Assembly (NCBI GenBank): GCA_947372915.1
Contig: CANBVO010000007.1
Span: 1-32,207, forward strand
Reading direction: 5' to 3'
DNA length: 32,207 nucleotides
From: Actinomycetota bacterium
GTDB lineage: Bacteria > Actinomycetota > Actinomycetes > Nanopelagicales > Nanopelagicaceae
Shown here: positions 25,873 through 32,207 of the stretch, piece by piece
How the letters are laid out: each line of letters opens with the position of its first letter
How positions within the stretch are numbered: position 1 is the first letter of the stretch
Position numbers and translations under genes: made by a program
The notes under the pieces: generated by a model
The model's input: the letters and a program-made list of their open reading frames with translations, nothing else
Told to the model about the DNA's origin: nothing
Database searches by the model: none

Positions 25873-27252
25873 ATGGCTATCCCAACGTACGGAACCAATG
25901 CAGTCGATTGGGAAAACCGAGTTGATTACGATCGCTTACGCACGCAGCGTTTAGCGCGTCTTAAAGCGGAGTTAGAGAATTCCAGCTTAGGCGCTCTCCT
26001 TACCTTTGATTTCAACAATATTCGCTACATGACCTCTACTCACATTGGTACATGGGCTATCGACAAGATGATTCGTTTCTCTATCTTGCCTCGCAGCGGA
26101 GAACCTGTCTTGTGGGATTTTGGTTCAGCTGCAAAGCACCACACTCTTCAAACTCCTTGGCTCGATAAGGCACATGCTGATGCAAGTGCAAATGGCCACG
26201 CTCCCCATCACGATGCCGGACCACTCTTGGGATCGCGCGCCGGAATTTCTACTCTTCGCGGCGCAATTCCACCAAGCGCTGGCCAAGCTGAAAAAGTTGC
26301 CGACAAGATTTACGAAGTTCTTAAGATTTATGGCTTAGAGAAAGAGCCACTCGGTATCGATATTGTCGAACCGCCAGTTCTCTTTGCACTGCAAGCTAAG
26401 GGAATTCAAGTTGTCGATGGCCAACAAATATTTCTTGCGGCTCGTCGCATTAAGACCAAAGATGAAATTACGCTACTTACTACTGCTGCATCTATGGTGG
26501 ATAAGGCGTACGAAGATTTGTATGCATTCCTTCGTCCTGGTGTTCGCGAGAACGAAGCAGTTGGCCTGGTCGCAAAGACTCTTTACGATTTAGGTTCCGA
26601 GCTAGTAGAAGGCGTTAATGCAATTTCTGGAGAGCGCTGCTCCCCACACCCACACGTTTTTTCAGATCGCATTATTCGTCCGGGCGATCCGGCCTTCTTT
26701 GACATTCTCCACTCATTCAATGGATATCGCACCTGCTACTACCGCACCTTCGCAGTTGGATCAGCTTCACCCGCGCAGCGCGATGCCTACACAATTTGCC
26801 GTGAATATATGGATAAGGCGATTGCACTTGTTAAGCCAGGTGCCACAACTGCAGATATCGTTGCGGTCTGGCCTAAGGCAGAAGAGTTTGGCTTTGCCAA
26901 CGAAGAGGCTGCGTTTGCTTTGCAATATGGCCACGGAGTTGGTCTCTCTATCTGGGAGCGTCCAATATTTAGCCGCATGATCTCCTTTGATCACCCTGAA
27001 ACCCTTGAAGAAGGCATGGTTTTTGCACTCGAAACCTATTGGCCAGCTAAAGATGGTTGGGGCGCTGCCCGCATTGAGGAAGAAGTTGTTGTTACTGCAA
27101 CTGGCTGTGAAGTAATTACTAAATTCCCGGCTGAAGAGTTATTGGTTGCAGGTCAGCGCTACTTCACCACCGGCGGATATCTCAACACAACACGTGATTC
27201 CCAATCACACCTCAACACTTCAACCTTTAACCACATCGGCAACGGTAAGTAA
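25873..27252 (+). CDS. M24-family (aminopeptidase P/creatinase fold) protein
   Basis: Pita-bread motifs FFDILHSFNGYRTCYYRTFAVG, YGHGVGLSIWERP, MVFALETYWP, ARIEEEVVVTATG; SD AGGAGAGAACA-ATG. Confidence 0.9.
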   Translation: MAIPTYGTNAVDWENRVDYDRLRTQRLARLKAELENSSLGALLTFDFNNIRYMTSTHIGTWAIDKMIRFSILPRSGEPVLWDFGSAAKHHTLQTPWLDKAHADASANGHAPHHDAGPLLGSRAGISTLRGAIPPSAGQAEKVADKIYEVLKIYGLEKEPLGIDIVEPPVLFALQAKGIQVVDGQQIFLAARRIKTKDEITLLTTAASMVDKAYEDLYAFLRPGVRENEAVGLVAKTLYDLGSELVEGVNAISGERCSPHPHVFSDRIIRPGDPAFFDILHSFNGYRTCYYRTFAVGSASPAQRDAYTICREYMDKAIALVKPGATTADIVAVWPKAEEFGFANEEAAFALQYGHGVGLSIWERPIFSRMISFDHPETLEEGMVFALETYWPAKDGWGAARIEEEVVVTATGCEVITKFPAEELLVAGQRYFTTGGYLNTTRDSQSHLNTSTFNHIGNGK

Positions 27253-27254
27253 GG

Positions 27255-28475
27255 GTGGATCTCGGCAGCGGTTACGGCCACCTCACTTATTCCACTCTCG
27301 TTCACCCGGGAGATACCTGGTCTGATATGAAGAACTCGCTGGTCACTTACGTGCCAGAAGTGAAGAAGCGTTTTAGTCCAAGCGCTCCTATGGGCGTTTC
27401 ACTGCGCCTTGCTAATGCATCTGTTGAAGAACTTCTAGCAAAGCCAGAAGAGCGCCAATGGCTCAAGAAATTCTTACTTGATAACCAACTCTATGTATTC
27501 ACCGTTAACGCTTTTCCTTATGGGCCATTCAAGGGCGAGATCGTTAAAGAGAAGGTGTACGAACCTGATTGGACGACCGAAGCTCGCACCCAATACACAA
27601 TGCATATCGCAGATATCTTGGCTGAAGTTACTGATCAATCAGTAGAACCGACTATTCAAACCGCGCCATTGGCATATCGCCCTAAGGCGACCACTCCAGA
27701 ATTCATCGCATCATTTGATGAGAATATTTACCGAGTTATTGCCCACCTCATGAACCTCGAGAAGAAGACCGGCCATCGCGTAAAACTTGCGGTAGAACCC
27801 GAGCCGTACTGCTTTCTAGAGAATATTCCTGAAACTGTTCAGTGGTTTCAAGAGAAGGTGTATTCACTTGCTGCGGCAGAGAAGATTGCCAAGTACTCCG
27901 GCCAACCATTGTCCGAAGTATTTGGCGCGGTCCGTCGCTACCTTGGCGTTGTTCTCGATATCTGCCATCAATCCGTCGCCTTTGAAAGCATCGCCGATGA
28001 CATCGACCAACTCTCTCGTGCAGGTATTCCAATCTTTAAGCTGCAGGAAGCTGCTGCTTTACGTGTAGATAACGTGACTCCAGAGATTGTTGAAGAACTT
28101 AAGAAGTACACCGGCACTATCTATCTCTCACAGACCACTGAACTCCGCAATGGTGTCATCACTCGCTTCCTCAACCTAGAAGATGCAATTGCTGCGTGGG
28201 AACTAGACCCTGGTCCACGCGAATGGCGTACCCACTTCCATGTGCCGGTATTCCTCAAAGATCTTGGGCCATTCCAGACAACTCGTTCAGGCATTGATGA
28301 CGCGCTGCGCGTTCACGCCCGCACGCCACTCTCTAACCATCTAGAGATTGAGACTTACACCTGGGATGTATTGCCAGAACACTTAAAGACTGGCGATATT
28401 ACTGAATACGTCGTTCGCGAACTTGAATATGTCCGCGACGAACTATTTCGCCAAGTTGATGCGTTAAAGAAATAG
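27255..28475 (+). CDS. EboE-like TIM-barrel protein (metabolite traffic protein EboE family)
   Basis: LTYSTLVHPGDTWSDMKNSLVTYVPEVKKRFSP...YVFTVNAFPYGPFKGEIVKEKVYEPDWTTEART..; family recalled from memory; GTG start. Confidence 0.75.
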   Translation: MDLGSGYGHLTYSTLVHPGDTWSDMKNSLVTYVPEVKKRFSPSAPMGVSLRLANASVEELLAKPEERQWLKKFLLDNQLYVFTVNAFPYGPFKGEIVKEKVYEPDWTTEARTQYTMHIADILAEVTDQSVEPTIQTAPLAYRPKATTPEFIASFDENIYRVIAHLMNLEKKTGHRVKLAVEPEPYCFLENIPETVQWFQEKVYSLAAAEKIAKYSGQPLSEVFGAVRRYLGVVLDICHQSVAFESIADDIDQLSRAGIPIFKLQEAAALRVDNVTPEIVEELKKYTGTIYLSQTTELRNGVITRFLNLEDAIAAWELDPGPREWRTHFHVPVFLKDLGPFQTTRSGIDDALRVHARTPLSNHLEIETYTWDVLPEHLKTGDITEYVVRELEYVRDELFRQVDALKK

Positions 28476-28490
28476 TTTTACTTTAACGCA
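28460..28490 (+). terminator. Hairpin spanning the stop codons of convergent EboE-like and PEPCK genes
   Basis: TGCGTTAAAG-aaatagtttta-CTTTAACGCA, 10-bp perfect arms, followed by GTTTTT on the plus strand. Confidence 0.8.
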
Positions 28491-30271
28491 GTTTTTAGCA
28501 ACTCAAATTGCTGCTCAAGCTCGGCAGGCAATTTGTTACCAATCTTGGTAAACCACTCTTGAATCAGCGGTAATTCTGCGCGCCATTCCTCGACATTTAC
28601 TGCCGATACTTCTTTCATATCTTCAGCAGAGGTATCGAGTCCCTTGGTATCGATTGCGCCTGGTGCTGGCACAAAACCAATAGGAGTGGGAACAGATGTA
28701 TTAGCGCCTTCGATCTGTTCGATGGCCCATTTGATGACACGTGAGTTCTCGCCGAATCCTGGCCACAAGAACTTGCCCGTGCTGCTACGACGGAACCAGT
28801 TCACGTAGAAAATCTTTGGCAGTGCAGCTGGGTCATGTTTCTTACCCATCGCTAGCCAGTGCTTGAAGTAATCACCTACGTGATAACCAATGAAGGGAAG
28901 CATCGCCATTGGATCACGACGAACTACGCCGACTTCACCAGTTGCTGCAGCAGTTGTTTCAGAGGAGAGAGTTGCGCCCATAAAGACGCCGTGTTCCCAA
29001 TCGCGTGATTGAACAACCAATGGAATTGTGGTCTTGCGACGTCCACCAAAGAAGATGGCAGAGATCGGAACGCCAGCAGGGTCTTCCCACTCTGGAGCGA
29101 TGATCGGACATTGCGCAGCTGGTGTGCAGAATCGAGAGTTGGGATGTGAGGATAATTCACCGTTTTCAGGCGTCCAATCGCGATTTTTCCAGTCAGTTAA
29201 ATGTGCGGGAGGCACCTCGGTCATACCTTCCCACCAAACATTACCATCGTCAGTCAGCGCAACATTGGTAAACAATGAATTGCCGTGTTCGATAGTGCGC
29301 ATTGCATTCGCGTTAGTGCCCCAGCCAGTACCTGGCGCTACGCCAAAGAAGCCGTATTCAGGATTTACTGCATAGAGTCGACCATCTTCACCAAAACGCA
29401 TCCAAGCAATGTCATCACCAAGTGTCTCTACCTTCCAACCATCCAAAGTTGGCTCGAGCATTGCTAGGTTAGTTTTGCCACATGCTGATGGGAATGCAGC
29501 CGCAAGATAATGTGCCTTACCGGATGGTGGCGTTACTTTAAGAATCAACATATGTTCAGCTAGCCAACCCTCATCACGGCCCATCACAGATGCGATGCGC
29601 AATGAATAACACTTCTTGCCAAGTAGCGCGTTACCACCGTAGCCAGAACCAAAGGACCAGATCATTCGCTCCTCTGGAAATTGCGTAATGTATTTAGTCT
29701 CGTTGCATGGCCACTTCACATCTTTTTCGCCAGCATAGAGCGGTGCTCCTACGGAGTGCATTGCTTTTACATAGTGACGATCAGAGCCCATTGCATCTAA
29801 AACAGAAGTTCCCATTCGCGTCATGATGTGCATAGATGCAACGACATAAGCGCTATCCGTTAGTTGAACACCGAACATCGGATCCTTGGCGGTGAGTGGA
29901 CCCATGCAGAATGGAATGACATACAAAGTGCGACCGCGCATACTTCCGCGATACAAATCAGTCATCAAAGACTTCATCTCGGACGGATCCATCCAGTTAT
30001 TTGTTGGACCAGCATCAGCTTCATTGACAGAGCAGATGTAGGTGCGATCCTCAACGCGAGCCACATCGGTGGGATCAGATGCGCACCAGAATGAATTTGG
30101 CTTCTTCTTTAGGCGGACCAGAGTTCCGGCATCAACGAGCGCAGAAGTTATTTGGTCCCATTCAGCAGTTGTTCCCGTGCACCAGTAAATATCGTCTGGT
30201 TGAGTTAAGTTGGCGACCTGGGTTACCCATTCAATTAAATCTGCATGAGTGGTGGGTGGGGTAGTGGCCAT
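28478..30271 (-). CDS. pckG: Phosphoenolpyruvate carboxykinase (GTP)
   Basis: [18 protein letters not shown] kinase-1a motif, [31 protein letters not shown]; start trimmed to ATG 30271 ([12 protein letters not shown]) after AAAGGAG. Confidence 0.94.
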   Translation of the reverse strand: MATTPPTTHADLIEWVTQVANLTQPDDIYWCTGTTAEWDQITSALVDAGTLVRLKKKPNSFWCASDPTDVARVEDRTYICSVNEADAGPTNNWMDPSEMKSLMTDLYRGSMRGRTLYVIPFCMGPLTAKDPMFGVQLTDSAYVVASMHIMTRMGTSVLDAMGSDRHYVKAMHSVGAPLYAGEKDVKWPCNETKYITQFPEERMIWSFGSGYGGNALLGKKCYSLRIASVMGRDEGWLAEHMLILKVTPPSGKAHYLAAAFPSACGKTNLAMLEPTLDGWKVETLGDDIAWMRFGEDGRLYAVNPEYGFFGVAPGTGWGTNANAMRTIEHGNSLFTNVALTDDGNVWWEGMTEVPPAHLTDWKNRDWTPENGELSSHPNSRFCTPAAQCPIIAPEWEDPAGVPISAIFFGGRRKTTIPLVVQSRDWEHGVFMGATLSSETTAAATGEVGVVRRDPMAMLPFIGYHVGDYFKHWLAMGKKHDPAALPKIFYVNWFRRSSTGKFLWPGFGENSRVIKWAIEQIEGANTSVPTPIGFVPAPGAIDTKGLDTSAEDMKEVSAVNVEEWRAELPLIQEWFTKIGNKLPAELEQQFELLKTALK

Positions 30272-30404
30272 AAATGACTCCTTTGAGGGTAGCAACTCTG
30301 CTTTCGGTAGTGTAAACCAGCACTGAACACGTGAGCCATAGGTGGCGCGAGTGGTTTTGCCCACGCCCGCACTGACGGCCCGCACGCCTAAGATTGGCCC
30401 TAGA

Positions 30405-30500
30405 TCCTCCGTGTGGCATTACCGTACTGAACTCCCCCAGGGCTGGAAGGCAGCAAGGGTAGGTGCGCTCTGATGGGTGCGCGGGGGGTCCCCAATATTG
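30405..30500 (+). ncRNA. ffs: Signal recognition particle RNA (small, 4.5S-type)
   Basis: Domain IV signature CCCCAGG-GCT-GGAA-GGC-AGCA-AGGG; located just upstream of dnaX. Ends approximate. Confidence 0.85.
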
Positions 30501-30537
30501 AGACCGTCAAAACTAGTAATAAGAAAGGTGCGTGCTT

Positions 30538-32207
30538 GTGTCACTAGCTCTCTATCGCAAGTATCGCCCATCTTCATTTGGTGAAGTCATCGGTCAAGAA
30601 CATGTCACTGAACCACTTTCAAATGCGCTGACCTCCGGCAATATTCATCACGCATATTTATTTAGCGGTCCCCGTGGTTGTGGTAAAACTTCGAGCGCTC
30701 GCATTATGGCGCGCAGCCTCAATTGTGAAAAGGGACCCACACCTAATCCATGTGGTGAATGCCAATCCTGTAAAGATTTAGTTGCCAATGGTCCTGGTTC
30801 TATCGATGTCATCGAACTCGATGCCGCGACACATGGCTTAGTTGATGATGCGCGAGATCTGCGTGACAAAGCTTTCTTCGCGCCAGTATCTTCCCGCTAC
30901 AAGATTTACATTATCGATGAGGCACACCAACTCGGACCCGGCGCCGCTAACGCGTTATTAAAAGTTGTGGAAGAACCACCTCCCCACGTTCTCTTTATCT
31001 TTGCTACGACCGAACCAGATAAATTAATTTCTACGATTCGTTCGCGTACTCACCATTATCCATTTCGCTTAGTACCACCCGGCATCTTGGCTGCACATCT
31101 CGAAAAGGTCTGCAATGCCGAAGGCGTCAAAGTCGCTAAAGGCGTATTGCCGCTTGTTGTTCGCGCTTCTGGTGGATCTGTTCGTGACGCGCTTTCTGTA
31201 CTTGGGCAATTGCTTGCCGGTGCTGGCAAAGATGGCGTTACTTATGAAATTGCAATCCAGTTATTGGGCTATACCGATGGTGCGCTGCTCGACGAGGCAA
31301 TCGATGCGCTAGCCGCACGCGATGCCGCCACACTATTTAAGACCGTTGATCGCGTTATTGAATCCGGCCATGATCCGCGCCGCTTCGCACAAGATTTCCT
31401 TGAACGCCTGCGCGATCTCATTATTGTCTCCGCACTCGACGATAACGCCAGCCATATCCTTCGCGAATTCCCTGAAGACCAGCTTCAGCGCATGCGCACT
31501 CAATCCAATTTAATTGGCACCGGCTCTCTTATTCGTGCAGCAGATATCGTCGCTGCCGGATTAACCCAGATGCGCGGTGCGACTGCACCCCGCCTTATCC
31601 TCGAAATCATTTGTGGCCGAGTACTTCTACCGGGTGCGGATGATGCCGGTCTTGTTGCACGAGTAGAACGACTAGAACGCATCGGTTCGGTTGCCAACAA
31701 TCCTGCTCCTGCTGCTTCACCCAAAGCAGAGCCCAAATCAATTGTTGAAGAAGCTGCAACATCTGTCACAAGCAAGATTGCAACAACTCCTGAAGAACCA
31801 GTTGTTGCTAAGACCACGCCGATTCGTCAAGCACCACCTACACCAAATCCCAACAAGCCCACCGGGCCGTTGGATATCTCTGCACTCCGTCGTTTCTGGC
31901 CAGAAGTTATTGAAAATGTTAAGCGACGTCGCAGACTTACCTGGTCACTACTTTCTGCCAGCGCCCAAGTCATTGCCGTCGATGACAAGATCATCACCAT
32001 CGCAATTGTTAACGCCGGTGCACAAGAATCTTTCAAGCGTTCCGAATCTGACGAGATTCTGCGTCAAGCATTTATCGATGTCACCGGCCTTGATCGCAAG
32101 ATTGAATGCATCGTCGATGCCGGACTTAATGCACCAGTGATGACTCGCACCGTTGAAGAAAATACCGATGCTGACCAATTGACTGGACAAGCACTGTTGA
32201 TGCGCGA
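30538..32207 (+). CDS. dnaX: DNA polymerase III subunits gamma/tau (3'-truncated by window end)
   Basis: SLALYRKYRPSSFGEVIGQEHVTEPLSNAL...YLFSGPRGCGKTSSARIMARSLNCEKGPTPNPCGECQSC...IDEAHQLGPGAANALLKVVEEPPPHVLFIFATTEPDKL; GTG start, frame open to the window end. Confidence 0.95.
   Translation, partial: MSLALYRKYRPSSFGEVIGQEHVTEPLSNALTSGNIHHAYLFSGPRGCGKTSSARIMARSLNCEKGPTPNPCGECQSCKDLVANGPGSIDVIELDAATHGLVDDARDLRDKAFFAPVSSRYKIYIIDEAHQLGPGAANALLKVVEEPPPHVLFIFATTEPDKLISTIRSRTHHYPFRLVPPGILAAHLEKVCNAEGVKVAKGVLPLVVRASGGSVRDALSVLGQLLAGAGKDGVTYEIAIQLLGYTDGALLDEAIDALAARDAATLFKTVDRVIESGHDPRRFAQDFLERLRDLIIVSALDDNASHILREFPEDQLQRMRTQSNLIGTGSLIRAADIVAAGLTQMRGATAPRLILEIICGRVLLPGADDAGLVARVERLERIGSVANNPAPAASPKAEPKSIVEEAATSVTSKIATTPEEPVVAKTTPIRQAPPTPNPNKPTGPLDISALRRFWPEVIENVKRRRRLTWSLLSASAQVIAVDDKIITIAIVNAGAQESFKRSESDEILRQAFIDVTGLDRKIECIVDAGLNAPVMTRTVEENTDADQLTGQALLMR

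Noticed and set aside
31700-31860. Possible programmed frameshift in dnaX (tau/gamma)
   Set aside because: No A-AAA-AAG-like slippery heptamer with a following stem was seen in the visible part; the gene is also truncated by the window.
31691-32140. 149-aa Leu/Gln-rich plus-strand ORF inside dnaX
   Set aside because: Out-of-frame artifact of the Pro/Ala-rich dnaX linker region.
1-32207. CRISPR array, prophage or IS transposase
   Set aside because: No regularly spaced short repeats with unique spacers, no integrase/transposase ORF; the only tandem repeats are the tRNA-Ser-linked units.

Overview
The window looks like a moderate-GC, compact actinobacterial chromosome segment. An acI/Nanopelagicales-like origin is an inference from gene order and style; no search was run. 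Left part (1-8.5 kb): end of a YdcZ/DUF606-type DMT transporter, ACT-domain malic enzyme, upp, tRNA-deaminase-associated protein plus tadA, an APC permease with a C-terminal OB-fold-like domain, a succinate-semialdehyde-type dehydrogenase, and two minus-strand tRNA-Ser genes (CGA and GGA) flanking a small RHH/Fic-Doc toxin-antitoxin module. Middle (8.5-24.3 kb): a catabolic region with a single-lipoyl E2 and a fused alpha-beta E1 2-oxoacid dehydrogenase, VOC protein, FadR-type GntR regulator, PRISE-like reductase, SDR, three zinc-type alcohol/polyol dehydrogenases, a beta-hydroxyacid dehydrogenase and a ribose-type (CUT2) ABC transporter with an unusual ATPase-permease fusion. Right part (24.3-32.2 kb): divergent VOC / XRE-cupin regulator, an M24 creatinase/aminopeptidase-fold protein paired with an EboE-like TIM-barrel protein, GTP-type PEPCK, SRP RNA and the start of dnaX. 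The most unusual signal is at the tRNA-Ser genes. A 93-bp unit is tandemly repeated downstream of tRNA-Ser(GGA), and a diverged 99-bp version lies downstream of tRNA-Ser(CGA). Each unit regenerates the last 9-10 nt of the tRNA. Only the distal end of each array carries an encoded CCA, as if small elements had inserted at the tRNA 3' ends. Other notable signals are a symmetric divergent promoter sharing a palindromic -35, a coding-embedded terminator in which two convergent genes both end in Ala-Leu-Lys, and an M24 protein with an Asp->Cys change at a metal-ligand position.
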